Below are positions 36,426 through 45,864 of a DNA stretch of 64,000 bases, in pieces (the stretch's first letter is position 1; each line of letters opens with the position of its first letter). The DNA is from an uncultured bacterium (lineage in GTDB: Bacteria > Bacillota > Clostridia > Lachnospirales > Lachnospiraceae), in NCBI GenBank assembly GCA_905216215.1, contig CAJMSZ010000002.1, positions 1 to 64,000 on the forward strand, read 5' to 3'. A program made the translations under genes and the position numbers. Under the pieces are notes generated by a model. The model made no database searches. It was not told the DNA's origin and worked only from the letters and a program-made list of their open reading frames with translations.

Positions 36426-36899
36426 CTAAATTCCTTCGTCCACAATCAAATGGTCTCCATCTGCAGCACTTGTGGCAAGGAAATCACATCTTTCATTCTG
36501 AGGATGTCCATCATGACCTTTGACCCAGATAAACTGCACCTCATGGGGCTTCTTTGCCTGCAAAAGACGTTTCCATAAATCGACATTTTTCACTGGCTCA
36601 TTTTTTCCTCGCTTCCAGCCTTTCTTCAGCCAGCCTTCAATCCAGTGCTGGTTAAAGGCATTGACTACATACTGGGAATCGGAATACAATTCCACCTGGC
36701 AGGGACGATTGAGTGCTTCCAGTCCGGCAATCACAGCCATCAGTTCCATCCGGTTATTGGTGGTTTTCTTATAGCCCTGTGACAGTTCCTTCTTATGCAG
36801 TTCTCCTTTGGAATCCACATATTCCAAAACCGTGCCATAGCCACCAGGACCGTCCGGATTTCCTCTGGCGGCTCCGTCTGTGTAAATTCTAACTTTCAT
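36426..36899 (-). CDS. rnhA: Ribonuclease HI
   Basis: 157 residues; degrades RNA in RNA-DNA hybrids. YTDGAARGNPDGPGGYG holds the first catalytic aspartate (D8), NNRMELMAVIAGLEAL the glutamate, ELYSDSQYVVNAF the second aspartate, and WVKGHDGHPQNERCDFLA the C-terminal part. Downstream of a MoaB-like gene, 44 bases apart. Confidence 0.95.
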   Translation of the reverse strand: MKVRIYTDGAARGNPDGPGGYGTVLEYVDSKGELHKKELSQGYKKTTNNRMELMAVIAGLEALNRPCQVELYSDSQYVVNAFNQHWIEGWLKKGWKRGKNEPVKNVDLWKRLLQAKKPHEVQFIWVKGHDGHPQNERCDFLATSAADGDHLIVDEGI

Positions 36900-36943
36900 A
36901 CCTGTTCCTTCACTTTATTTCTATTTCGTCTTGATTATCACTC

Positions 36944-37429
36944 TTATTCTTTGATGTCATCGTGCTCACCAAGCACAACTTCTGTGGCATATACTACCTC
37001 TGGGAAAATATATTCCAGGCATTCTTTGATAATTCGCGGGCTTCCCGGAAGATTGACAATTAAAGTCTTCTTTCGGATACCTGCCACTCCTCTTGTCAGC
37101 ATGGCACGTTTCCTTGTCCTTGTCATATACATACGCATGGATTCTGCCATACCGGGGACTTCCTTATCCACAATGCTTTTCGTAGCTTCCGGTGTCCAGT
37201 CCTCTTCCCGGCATCCAATTCCTCCTATTGTCAACACCAGATCCGCCGCATCTGTGTCAGCTAAACGTGCCAGCACCTGACGGATTACCTCCTTGTCGTT
37301 GGGTACGGGCTGAATCATCTCTGTGCGGAACCCCACCTGGCTAAGCATCCTCTTTACAATCGGCGAACAGGTATCTTCTTTTAATTTTTTATAAATTAAG
37401 GTATCAACCGGAATAATTATCGCTCTCAT
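36944..37429 (-). CDS. MogA/MoaB-family molybdopterin adenylyltransferase-like protein
   Basis: 161 residues; the MoCF-binding pattern is visible as VLTIGGIGCREEDWTPEAT (87-105) and NLPGSPRIIKECLEYI near 130. The canonical GTGxxxxD loop is changed to GIGCREED, so activity towards molybdopterin is not certain. No other molybdenum cofactor gene is in the window. It lies between spoIVA and rnhA. Confidence 0.8.
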   Translation of the reverse strand: MRAIIIPVDTLIYKKLKEDTCSPIVKRMLSQVGFRTEMIQPVPNDKEVIRQVLARLADTDAADLVLTIGGIGCREEDWTPEATKSIVDKEVPGMAESMRMYMTRTRKRAMLTRGVAGIRKKTLIVNLPGSPRIIKECLEYIFPEVVYATEVVLGEHDDIKE

Positions 37430-37518
37430 ATTAACTCCCCTTTTCTTCTCACGTACTTTTGTTTACTTTTATACTCTTGTACAGTATAACACATTCTTTC
37501 TCTCATTTGTACCTTTAA

Positions 37519-38991
37519 TTAGATGATAATACATACCATTCCACCATTACTGTCATTCACAATTTTCTGCATAGTATCCTGAAGTTTGGCCTGACTTTCA
37601 TCATTTATCATCATGATTTTGTTCCGCATTCCGTCCATAACCAGTTCTTCTATGGATTTTCCGAAAATATTTGTGGACCATACTCCCTCCTTAGATTTTG
37701 CAGCATTTTCAATATATTGGATCAAATCCTCTGCCTGCCTTTCATTTCCTACTATTGGTGCAATTTCTGTCTCGATATTTGCCTTTATCATGTGAATGGA
37801 TGGTGCCTCAGAATGGATTTTCACCCCAAATTTATTGCCCTGTCGGATAATCACCGGTTCTGCTATCTTGATTTCATCCCGCGTAGGAGTGACCACTCCG
37901 TAACCTCTTGCTCTGACAGAATCAATGGCATCTTTCATCGTCTCATATTCTTTACACAGCTTCGAAAACTGCTGAATGGTCCGCACCAAATCATACTGGC
38001 TCTTCATTTCCATTCCGGTCATTTCACTGAGCATTTCATAATAGTAAGAGTCGGGAATACGGATTTCCAAGTCCACATTACCTTTATCCATGGCTATATT
38101 TCCTATTCTGACATCTTCTATATAACTACTGTCCGGATTTACTGTATCTTTAGACACATCACCAATTTCCCGAATCTGATCCATAACACTTTTTGCATAA
38201 TGCAGAAGTTCTTCTTTCAATTTATGTCCCGACGGCAGCATTTCTGCCCATTTAGGTATAAAGAAGCGTACTTCCGAAACCGGAAATGCCTCCAACATCT
38301 GTTCCATGATCCGATGAATGTCTTCTTCTTTCAATTGCTCACAATTCACAGTCATTGTCATAACACCATACGTATCATGTATCTCCTGTGCCGTCCTTTT
38401 TGCCTCCTCACTATAAGGCTTCTGAGAATTAACCAACACAATAAATGGTTTTCCAATGCTCTGTAATTCCTGAATAGTTTTCGCCTCAGCAGGCTTATAG
38501 TTTTCTCTTGGAAGTTCACTAAAGCTGCCGTCGGTTGTTATCACAATTCCTATAGTAGAATGATCGTGAATGACTTTTCTTGTTCCGATTTCCGCTGCTC
38601 TGGTAAATGGTATCTCATAATCAAACCAGGGCGTCTTCACCTGTCTTTCCGTGTCATTTTCAATATGTCCGGATGCACCTTCCACCATATAACCCACACA
38701 GTCAATAAGACGCACTTTCACATGAATATCATCTGCCACCGTAATCTTTGCTCCCTCTTTCGGTACAAACTTTGGTTCCGTAGTCATAATGGTTTTTCCG
38801 GATGCAGACTGCGGAAGTTCGTCACGGGCCTGCATTTTTGCATGCTCATCCTCCATATTCGGCAATACCAGCACATCCATGAACCTCTTGATAAATGTAG
38901 ATTTTCCTGTCCGCACCGGTCCCACTACGCCTATGTAAATCTCACCACCGGTTCTGGTTTCTATGTCCTTATATAAATCAAATGTATTCAC
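37519..38991 (-). CDS. spoIVA: Stage IV sporulation protein A
   Basis: 490 residues from GTG with AAGGGG upstream. ATPase that polymerises around the forespore and forms the base of the spore coat. Walker A GPVRTGKST at 24-32; helical middle and conserved C-terminus ending in VCIII. Full length, which supports that the organism forms spores. Lies downstream of gpsA but behind a terminator and should have its own mother-cell promoter. Confidence 0.97.
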   Translation of the reverse strand: MNTFDLYKDIETRTGGEIYIGVVGPVRTGKSTFIKRFMDVLVLPNMEDEHAKMQARDELPQSASGKTIMTTEPKFVPKEGAKITVADDIHVKVRLIDCVGYMVEGASGHIENDTERQVKTPWFDYEIPFTRAAEIGTRKVIHDHSTIGIVITTDGSFSELPRENYKPAEAKTIQELQSIGKPFIVLVNSQKPYSEEAKRTAQEIHDTYGVMTMTVNCEQLKEEDIHRIMEQMLEAFPVSEVRFFIPKWAEMLPSGHKLKEELLHYAKSVMDQIREIGDVSKDTVNPDSSYIEDVRIGNIAMDKGNVDLEIRIPDSYYYEMLSEMTGMEMKSQYDLVRTIQQFSKLCKEYETMKDAIDSVRARGYGVVTPTRDEIKIAEPVIIRQGNKFGVKIHSEAPSIHMIKANIETEIAPIVGNERQAEDLIQYIENAAKSKEGVWSTNIFGKSIEELVMDGMRNKIMMINDESQAKLQDTMQKIVNDSNGGMVCIII

Positions 38992-39019
38992 TTGCTTTTC
39001 CCCCTTTAACTGCTGATAC

Positions 39020-39027
39020 AGTTTATG
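39020..39027 (-). promoter_or_regulatory. Possible sigma-E -10 element of spoIVA
   Basis: Minus strand CATAAACT matches seven of eight positions of CATACAMT, 29 bases before the GTG. No good -35 was found, so this is weak; the position fits the known sigma-E control of spoIVA. Confidence 0.3.
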
Positions 39028-39050
39028 AGAACATAGCTTCTGGTAGAACT

Positions 39051-39075
39051 AAAAAAGAGGTTCTTTCGAACCTCT
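39051..39075 (-). terminator. Terminator of DUF512-der-plsY-gpsA operon
   Basis: Minus strand GAGGTTC-GAAA-GAACCTC hairpin followed by TTTTTT, directly after the gpsA stop. Confidence 0.88.
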
Positions 39076-39077
39076 TC

Positions 39078-40091
39078 TTAGTTATCCCATGGTAAATCTG
39101 AATGCTCAATCTTTCCGTCCCGCAGCATCAAATCACGCACTGCGTCCTCTGGCTTTTTGTTTTCAAACAAAACATGGTTTACCTCTTCAACAATCGGCAT
39201 GGAAACCTGATACTTTTCCGCTAAAGCCTTTGCTGCCTTTGCGGAATAAACACCTTCTACCACCATGTTGACTTCCTTCATGGCTTCCTCCATGGTTCTT
39301 CCCTGTCCCATCAGATAACCGGCTTTCCGGTTCCTGCTGTGCACGCTGGCACAGGTAACAATCAAATCCCCAATTCCGGTAAGGCCGGAGAAGGTCTCTA
39401 CCTTTCCACCCATCTTCACTCCCAGTCTTGCAATTTCCGCAATTCCTCTTGTAATCAAGGCTGCCTTGGTATTATCTCCATAGCCTAATCCATCTGCAAT
39501 ACCTGCCGCAAGTGCAATCACGTTCTTCAAAGAACCACCAAGCTCAATACCCAACATATCCGGACTTGTGTACACACGAAATACCTCGCTCATAAAAATA
39601 TGCTGAATGTATTCTGCCGTTTCCCGGTCTTTTGCGCCTGCAACCACCGTAGTAGGCAGTCCCCGGCTTACTTCTTCTGCATGACTTGGTCCGGATAGAA
39701 CAGCCACCTTTGCCTGTGGAATTTCTTCTTCAATCTGTTCTGTCATAGTCATCAGGGTTGTCTCTTCAATTCCTTTTGACACATCGACCAGTAATTGTCC
39801 TTCTGTCACATAAGAGCACATCGCTTTGGCTGTACTTCTTGTAAATACAGAAGGAACCGCCATTACTATCATATCCATTCCAAGAATTCCTTCTGAAATG
39901 GTATTTGTAATCTGAATACGCTCCGGAATAGTCACACCAGGGAGCTTATCCACATGCTCCCGCTTTGTCCGGAGCATTTCTACTTCATTTTTATCAATAG
40001 ACCAGATGGTAACATCATGCCCGTTCTGATTCAACAGCAGTGCCAATGCTGTGCCCCAGCTTCCGGCACCCATTACACCTATTTTTGCCAT
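39078..40091 (-). CDS. gpsA: Glycerol-3-phosphate dehydrogenase [NAD(P)+]
   Basis: 337 residues from the ATG one base behind the plsY stop, with GGAAGGA in the end of plsY; the frame is open 16 codons further upstream but this is shadow. NAD motif GAGSWGTALALLLNQNG (6-22), catalytic lysine region ELGGSLKNVIALAAGIADG. Makes sn-glycerol-3-phosphate, the substrate of PlsY encoded just upstream. Confidence 0.95.
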   Translation of the reverse strand: MAKIGVMGAGSWGTALALLLNQNGHDVTIWSIDKNEVEMLRTKREHVDKLPGVTIPERIQITNTISEGILGMDMIVMAVPSVFTRSTAKAMCSYVTEGQLLVDVSKGIEETTLMTMTEQIEEEIPQAKVAVLSGPSHAEEVSRGLPTTVVAGAKDRETAEYIQHIFMSEVFRVYTSPDMLGIELGGSLKNVIALAAGIADGLGYGDNTKAALITRGIAEIARLGVKMGGKVETFSGLTGIGDLIVTCASVHSRNRKAGYLMGQGRTMEEAMKEVNMVVEGVYSAKAAKALAEKYQVSMPIVEEVNHVLFENKKPEDAVRDLMLRDGKIEHSDLPWDN

Positions 40092-40092
40092 A

Positions 40093-40737
40093 TTATTTTC
40101 CTTCCTTCTTTCCGAAACTGATTTTATTCTCTGTGCCATTCAGCAAACGCCCAATATTTGCCCGGTGACGCACAAAGGCGGAAATCACAAAGAGAACACC
40201 GATTCCGTACATTTCTAATAAGTAAGCATGAGACATACCAAACAGTCCCATCTGCCCTTTGATTATCAGTCCGACAAGGAACATCACGGACACTACCAAA
40301 GAACCCAGGGATACATATCTGGTCAGTACTACAATCAGAATAAAGGCAAGGAGACATACTGCTGTCAGCCTTAAATCAGTAACAATAATAATTCCGGCAG
40401 TCACAGCTATGCCTTTTCCACCTTTAAAATTCATGTAAAATGGGTAATTATGCCCCAATACTGCTCCGAAAGCCGCATACATAGAAAGAAGCGGCAGCAT
40501 ATCTGCCTTTGCTGCAAAAACAGCTCTCACAAGTAAAACTGCGAATACACACTTAAAACAGTCTCCGACAAGCGTAATCGCCCCGGCTTTTACCCCCATG
40601 GTCCGAAGGGCATTGGTGGTTCCCGCATTACCGCTTCCGTGCTTTCGAATATCAAAGTGATGGATTTTCCCATAAATATACCCCGTCTGGAATAGTCCAA
40701 ACAAATATCCAATCACCAAACAAATGACTCGTTCCAT
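40093..40737 (-). CDS. plsY: Acyl-phosphate:glycerol-3-phosphate acyltransferase
   Basis: 214 residues from the ATG just behind der. Five to six transmembrane helices; motifs GSGNAGTTNALRTMG (about 33-47) and GHNYPFYMNFKGGKGIA near 100 are the acyl phosphate and glycerol phosphate sites. First membrane phospholipid acylation. Ends one base before gpsA. Confidence 0.95.
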   Translation of the reverse strand: MERVICLVIGYLFGLFQTGYIYGKIHHFDIRKHGSGNAGTTNALRTMGVKAGAITLVGDCFKCVFAVLLVRAVFAAKADMLPLLSMYAAFGAVLGHNYPFYMNFKGGKGIAVTAGIIIVTDLRLTAVCLLAFILIVVLTRYVSLGSLVVSVMFLVGLIIKGQMGLFGMSHAYLLEMYGIGVLFVISAFVRHRANIGRLLNGTENKISFGKKEGK

Positions 40738-40738
40738 T

Positions 40739-42067
40739 TTACTGATCCTTTTCCTTTCTCTCACGTATAAAGAATCTCAAGGACGTTCCTTTAAAGCCAA
40801 ATGCCTCACGAATCTTATTTTCCAGATAACGGGTATAAGAAAAATGCATCAGTTCTTTGTCATTTACAAAAATAACAAAAGTAGGCGGTTTTACTGAAAC
40901 CTGTGTGATATAGTAGAGCTTCAGTCGTTTTCCTTTATCTGAAGGTGGCTGCTGCATTGCAACGGCCTCGGTCATGATTTCATTTAACACACCGGTAGCC
41001 ACGCGCAAAGTCTGATTTTCAATGACCATGTCAATCATGTCGAAGAGCTTCGGAAGTCTCTGACCAGTGACTGCGGATACATACATAATCTCTGCATAAG
41101 GCATGAAAGATAAAATCAGACGAATCTGGTGTTCGAATTCTTTCACTGTCTTGTCATTCTTTTCAATGGCATCCCACTTATTTACTACAATAATCACACC
41201 TTTTCCACGTTCATGGGCAATTCCTGCAATCTTTGCATCCTGCTCTGTCACACCCTCTGTTGCATCAATTACAACCAACACAACATCCGCGCGTTCCACT
41301 GCCGTTACTGTTCGAATAATACTGTAGCGTTCCAGTTCTTCTTTAATCTTATTCTTTCTGCGAAGACCGGCTGTATCGATAAACACATACTCGGTTCCGT
41401 TGTGAGTAATAGTGGTGTCAATGGCATCCCTTGTAGTTCCTGCCACATCGGATACAATCACACGGGATTCTCCGGTCAGTTTATTAATAATCGAGGATTT
41501 TCCCACATTCGGCTTTCCAACAATGGCAATTCTCGGACGGTCATCCTCTTCCTCCCGGCCTGCTCCTTCCGGGAAATATTCCATCACCTTATCCAGCATA
41601 TCACCAATTCCGATTCGCTCTGCTGCGGAAATCGGCATCGGGTCTCCAATTCCCAGATTATAAAACTCGTACACATCCGGCATCATTTTATTAAAATTAT
41701 CTACTTTATTTACCACCAAAATCACCGGTTTGTGGGAGCGGCGAAGCATATCAGCCACTTTAGAATCTGCATCCACAAGTCCCTGTTTCACATCTGTCAT
41801 AAATAAAATAACATCTGCGGTATCAATAGCAATCTGAGCCTGTTCTCTCATCTGTGATAAAATCACGTCCCTGCTCTCCGGTTCAATACCACCGGTATCA
41901 ATTAATGTAAATTCTTTATCCAGCCATGTAACTTCTGCATAAATTCTATCTCTTGTCACACCTGGTGTGTCTTTTACAATCGCGATTTTTTCTCCTGCCA
42001 GCGCATTAAACAGTGTCGATTTACCCACATTCGGGCGTCCAACAATCGCTACTACTGGTTTACTCAT
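40739..42067 (-). CDS. der: Ribosome biogenesis GTPase Der (EngA)
   Basis: 442 residues with two GTPase domains: G1 motifs GRPNVGKST (8-16) and GKPNVGKSS (about 182-190), each with DTAG/DTGG and NKVD/NKWD, and a C-terminal KH-like domain. Needed for 50S assembly. Starts three bases behind the DUF512 gene and overlaps the plsY start region; translation is probably coupled. Confidence 0.97.
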   Translation of the reverse strand: MSKPVVAIVGRPNVGKSTLFNALAGEKIAIVKDTPGVTRDRIYAEVTWLDKEFTLIDTGGIEPESRDVILSQMREQAQIAIDTADVILFMTDVKQGLVDADSKVADMLRRSHKPVILVVNKVDNFNKMMPDVYEFYNLGIGDPMPISAAERIGIGDMLDKVMEYFPEGAGREEEDDRPRIAIVGKPNVGKSSIINKLTGESRVIVSDVAGTTRDAIDTTITHNGTEYVFIDTAGLRRKNKIKEELERYSIIRTVTAVERADVVLVVIDATEGVTEQDAKIAGIAHERGKGVIIVVNKWDAIEKNDKTVKEFEHQIRLILSFMPYAEIMYVSAVTGQRLPKLFDMIDMVIENQTLRVATGVLNEIMTEAVAMQQPPSDKGKRLKLYYITQVSVKPPTFVIFVNDKELMHFSYTRYLENKIREAFGFKGTSLRFFIRERKEKDQ

Positions 42068-42070
42068 CTT

Positions 42071-43387
42071 CTATTCCTCCATCTGTAATATCGCATCTAT
42101 CAAATCTTGTCCGCTTGATTTTACAACATCTATTCTTACTTGTAAAGCTTCTGATAACTGGGAAATGGTCATATCATCCAAAAAAACATCTTCTTCATTT
42201 CGCAGCATAGCTATCGGAAGCAAAAGTCTGTCCCCCAACTTCTGTCCGGTAAGCTGCGCTTTCAAGTCCTGTCCCGTAATCAGCCCTGCTACGGTAATGC
42301 TTTCTCCAAAGAAATCATTACGGATGCAATAAACCTGCATATCCAGGTTCGGGTATTTCTCCGTCAGGCGCTCTGCCATCTGCTTTATAAATGGATAAGC
42401 AAGCTTTCCGGTTGCCAGTGAGGCATGTCTTTCCTTCGCATCCCCTTCAAGCTTCTGAAAGCCTTCCTCAAATTCATTGAGAAGCAGCCGCATCATGCCT
42501 ACTCCATTTTCCAATTGCAGATAGCCATCGTACCGTTCTTCTTCCGGCACATCCACCTCTGCAAGCAGATACCATTCATCTCCTGCATGAATGAAATGCG
42601 TGCCATATTCCTGATAAAGCTTGTCCTGCCATTTATGAATAATTCCAAGAACTTCTCTTGCATCCTCTTTCTGAAATGGCTCCAGTGGATACAGTCCTTC
42701 CCGGTATTTTGTCATGCCAACCGGCACTACCGAAACACTCTGCAGATTCGGCATCCATTTTACCATGTCTCGGATGCTTCGCTCCAGTTCCTCTCCATCA
42801 TTGATTCCCTTGCAGAGCACAATCTGCCCATTCATGGTAATTCCGCCCTCATACAGGGTCTGAATCTTCTTAAGTGCCTCTCCGGCAAAACGGTTGTGCA
42901 GCATCTTACACCGCAATTCTGGATTGGTTGTATGAATCGACACATTAATCGGCTCCAGATGGTACTGTACAATTCGCTCCACATCATGGTCGCTCATGTT
43001 GGTAAGGGTGATATAATTGCCCTGCAAAAAGGACAATCTGGAATCATCGTCTTTGAAATAAAGCGTTTCCCTCATTCCGGGAGGCATCTGGTCGATGAAA
43101 CAGAACATGCATTTATTTCTGCAGGAACGGTATTCGTCCATCAGTCCACTTTCAAATGTAATTCCAAGGTCCTCTTCATAATTCTTTTCGATTTCCAGTT
43201 CCCATTCTTCTCCGTCTGGTTTCCGGATCAAAACAAGCAGTTCTTCGTCATTTACGTAATAATGATAATCAAATACGTCTTCTATTATATGTTTATTAAT
43301 CTGAAGCAGAACATCTCCGGGCTCCACACCAAGTTCCCAGGCAATACTGCCTTCTTCCACTTCTTTCACTCTGTGTTCCTGTTTCAT
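42071..43387 (-). CDS. DUF512 protein with PDZ and radical SAM-like domains
   Basis: 438 residues. N-terminal PDZ-like domain (about 5-60: GSIAWELGVEPGDVLLQING-type), then CRNKCMFCFIDQMP (residues about 88-101), a CxxxCxxC radical SAM cluster, a TIM-barrel part, and the C-terminal DUF512. Function is unknown; the linkage to der is conserved in Clostridia, pointing to a ribosome or tRNA role. First gene of der-plsY-gpsA. Confidence 0.85.
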   Translation of the reverse strand: MKQEHRVKEVEEGSIAWELGVEPGDVLLQINKHIIEDVFDYHYYVNDEELLVLIRKPDGEEWELEIEKNYEEDLGITFESGLMDEYRSCRNKCMFCFIDQMPPGMRETLYFKDDDSRLSFLQGNYITLTNMSDHDVERIVQYHLEPINVSIHTTNPELRCKMLHNRFAGEALKKIQTLYEGGITMNGQIVLCKGINDGEELERSIRDMVKWMPNLQSVSVVPVGMTKYREGLYPLEPFQKEDAREVLGIIHKWQDKLYQEYGTHFIHAGDEWYLLAEVDVPEEERYDGYLQLENGVGMMRLLLNEFEEGFQKLEGDAKERHASLATGKLAYPFIKQMAERLTEKYPNLDMQVYCIRNDFFGESITVAGLITGQDLKAQLTGQKLGDRLLLPIAMLRNEEDVFLDDMTISQLSEALQVRIDVVKSSGQDLIDAILQMEE

Positions 43388-43480
43388 GAAAACTAATCTC
43401 CCATTCTAAGCACACTATGGCACTGTACTATACATGATACCCGATTTTCTTCAAAAAAGCAATTTTTTACCCCTGCTTTC

Positions 43481-43509
43481 TTGCCTTTACACAGAAATAA
43501 TGGTATAAA
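43481..43509 (+). promoter_or_regulatory. Promoter of PRPP synthetase gene
   Basis: TTGCCT (43481-43486), 17-base spacer, TATAAA (43504-43509), about 52 bases before the ATG. Confidence 0.65.
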
Positions 43510-43567
43510 TGTATCAGATAAATATAGAAACTGCTGTAAAACTGCAGTTGACTTTCGGGAGGCACCT

Positions 43568-44734
43568 ATGAATAATATTCAGAACATGGAGCGCAAACTG
43601 CCTGTAGCTCCACTTAAGATCGCAGCACTGAAGAGCTGTGAAGACCTTGCCAAAAAGGTAGATGACTATATCGTATCTTTCCGGCAAAATTCGTTAACCG
43701 ACTTAGACCGCAACCTGTATTCCACTTACGAATGTGATTCTTATCTGACAGATATCTCTTGCCCACGTTTTGGTTCTGGAGAAGCAAAAGGTGTCATCAA
43801 TGAAAGTGTTCGTGGAAAAGACTTGTTTGTCATGGTAGATGTCTGCAACTACAGTCTCACTTATAAAGTAGGCGGTCTGGTAAATCATATGTCACCAGAT
43901 GACCACTATCAGGATTTGAAACGTATTATTTCTGCAGCAACCGGCAAAGCCCATCGTGTTAACGTAATTATGCCTTTCTTATATGAAAGCAGACAGCACA
44001 AGCGTACCAAACGCGAATCCTTAGACTGTGCATTTGCACTGCAGGAACTGGTAGACATGGGTGTATCCAATATCATTACTTTTGATGCCCATGACCCACG
44101 TGTTCAGAACGCCATTCCACTTCACGGATTTGACAGTTTCAATCCGCCATACCAGTTTATGAAAGCACTGCTTCGTGCAGAGCCGGATTTAAAAATTGAT
44201 AAAGAGCATTTGACCATTATCAGTCCGGATGAAGGTGCCATGGGAAGAGCTGTTTATCTTGCCAATGTCCTTGGTGTAGATATGGGTATGTTCTACAAGA
44301 GACGTGATTATTCCAAAATCGTAGGTGGTAAGAATCCAATCGTTGCACATGAATATCTGGGTGATGACCTGCACGGCAAGACAGTCATTATCATGGACGA
44401 TATGATTTCTTCCGGCGGAAGTATGCTGGACACATCAAAGCAGTTAAAGGAACGTGGTGCAGAAAAAGTATTTATCTGTACTACATTTGGTCTTTTCACA
44501 GATGGTCTTGATAAGTTTGATGAATTCTATAACAAAGGATATCTCGACAGAGTGATTACAACAAACCTTACTTATCTTCCACCTGAACTGGAAACCAAGC
44601 CATATTTCATTAAGGCAGATATGAGTAAGTTCCTTGCACTTATTATTGACTCTATGAATCATGATACTCCAATCAGTGATGTACTGGTTCCGACAGACCG
44701 CATTCATGATTTATTAGATAAGTATCATAAATAA
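43568..44734 (+). CDS. prs: Long-form ribose-phosphate pyrophosphokinase
   Basis: 388 residues from ATG with GGGAGG six bases upstream; usual Prs is about 315. Makes PRPP from ribose-5-phosphate. Recognisable: INESVRGKDLFV (canonical in Prs), FDAHDPRVQNA where Prs has LDLHAxQIQG, and the PRPP loop VIIMDDMISSGGSM. It has an N-terminal extension and an insert around residues 170-200. Could be a clostridial-specific PRPP synthetase subclass; a second standard copy elsewhere is likely but not shown here. Confidence 0.85.
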   Translation: MNNIQNMERKLPVAPLKIAALKSCEDLAKKVDDYIVSFRQNSLTDLDRNLYSTYECDSYLTDISCPRFGSGEAKGVINESVRGKDLFVMVDVCNYSLTYKVGGLVNHMSPDDHYQDLKRIISAATGKAHRVNVIMPFLYESRQHKRTKRESLDCAFALQELVDMGVSNIITFDAHDPRVQNAIPLHGFDSFNPPYQFMKALLRAEPDLKIDKEHLTIISPDEGAMGRAVYLANVLGVDMGMFYKRRDYSKIVGGKNPIVAHEYLGDDLHGKTVIIMDDMISSGGSMLDTSKQLKERGAEKVFICTTFGLFTDGLDKFDEFYNKGYLDRVITTNLTYLPPELETKPYFIKADMSKFLALIIDSMNHDTPISDVLVPTDRIHDLLDKYHK

Positions 44735-44748
44735 CATTTATTATTTTC

Positions 44749-44787
44749 AAAAACCCCCTCGGCTGACTGCCGGGAGGGTTTTATCAT
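44749..44787. terminator. Terminator after prs, facing aroB
   Basis: CCCTCGGC-TGACT-GCCGGGAGGG followed by TTTTAT on the plus strand; the minus strand tail is AAAC-complement (GTTTTTG), so it may serve aroB too. Confidence 0.85.
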
Positions 44788-44796
44788 CTCTAAATT

Positions 44797-45855
44797 CTAA
44801 CAATATTCTTTTTCTACAAAAAATCCCACATCCGTCGGATATACGTAAGAATCTCCTATTTCACGCAGCAGAACAACTTTCAACTGATTGTTCAGATTCT
44901 TTTTGTCCAGCTTCATTGCATCCGTAAGTTCACACATAGGAATATTTGCTTCCACCGGAAGTCCATAGGATTCTAGTACTTTCCGAATCCGTTCTGCACT
45001 TCCTTCTTTCGTCAATCCTTTTTCTTCTGCGATTCTTGTAATCTGGTACATTCCAATGGCAACTGCCTCGCCATGACTTTCCCGTTCATAATGGTAATAC
45101 TGTTCAATTGCATGTGCCAACGTATGACCGAAATTCAGAAGAATTCTTTCGCCAAAATCAAATTCGTCATTTTCTACCACAACTCTTTTGATATCCACAC
45201 AGGCTGCAATTACCTCTGTCATTCGCTCTTTCAGCTTTTCATAGGAACCGCAGGACTCTAATTCATCAAATAACGCAGCATTCTTGATACAACCATACTT
45301 GATTACTTCTCCCATACCATCAATCACATATCTTTCCGGAAGGGTATCAAGTACATCCGGGTCGATAAGAACCATCTGAGGCTGATAAAAAGCGCCTACC
45401 AGATTCTTCCCTTCCGGAAGGTCGACAGCCACTTTACCGCCAACAGAGGAATCTACCTGAGCAAGAATGGAAGTTGGAATCTGTACAAACTTGATTCCTC
45501 TCAGGTAAGTGGCTGCAACAAATCCGGCCAGGTCTCCAACAACTCCTCCACCCAAAGCAACAATCAAATCTGTTCTGGATATTTTGGCTTTCAGCATCTG
45601 ACTGTACACTCCGGGAAGTATATGAATACTTTTTGACGATTCCCCATGAGGAATCACAATATCATGGCATTCAAACTTTTCTGCCAAGATACGCTTTAAT
45701 CGTTCTCCATAATAAGAGTAAACCCTGTCATCTGAGATAATCATAATTTTCTTTCCCTGATAAATCTCAGAAATCCGTTCTGCTGCCTGGGATAACATTC
45801 CTCTTCCAATATAAATCGGATAACTGTGTTCTTTTAAATCAACTATCATTTTCAT
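44797..45855 (-). CDS. aroB: 3-dehydroquinate synthase
   Basis: 352 residues from the ATG with AGGTGA upstream; that ribosome site overlaps the aroF stop, and a GTG at 45864 is abutting. NAD-dependent second step of the shikimate pathway. GGGVVGDLAGFVAATYLRGI near 100 is the NAD/phosphate site, and GGKVAVDLPEGKNLVGAF and HGEAVAIGM carry metal ligands. Directly coupled to aroF. Confidence 0.96.
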   Translation of the reverse strand: MKMIVDLKEHSYPIYIGRGMLSQAAERISEIYQGKKIMIISDDRVYSYYGERLKRILAEKFECHDIVIPHGESSKSIHILPGVYSQMLKAKISRTDLIVALGGGVVGDLAGFVAATYLRGIKFVQIPTSILAQVDSSVGGKVAVDLPEGKNLVGAFYQPQMVLIDPDVLDTLPERYVIDGMGEVIKYGCIKNAALFDELESCGSYEKLKERMTEVIAACVDIKRVVVENDEFDFGERILLNFGHTLAHAIEQYYHYERESHGEAVAIGMYQITRIAEEKGLTKEGSAERIRKVLESYGLPVEANIPMCELTDAMKLDKKNLNNQLKVVLLREIGDSYVYPTDVGFFVEKEYC

Positions 45856-45864
45856 GAAATTCAC

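Noticed and set aside
37717..38466. 249-codon plus-strand open frame inside spoIVA
   Set aside because: Shadow of spoIVA; amino acid composition is typical of an antisense frame (His, Cys and Phe rich).
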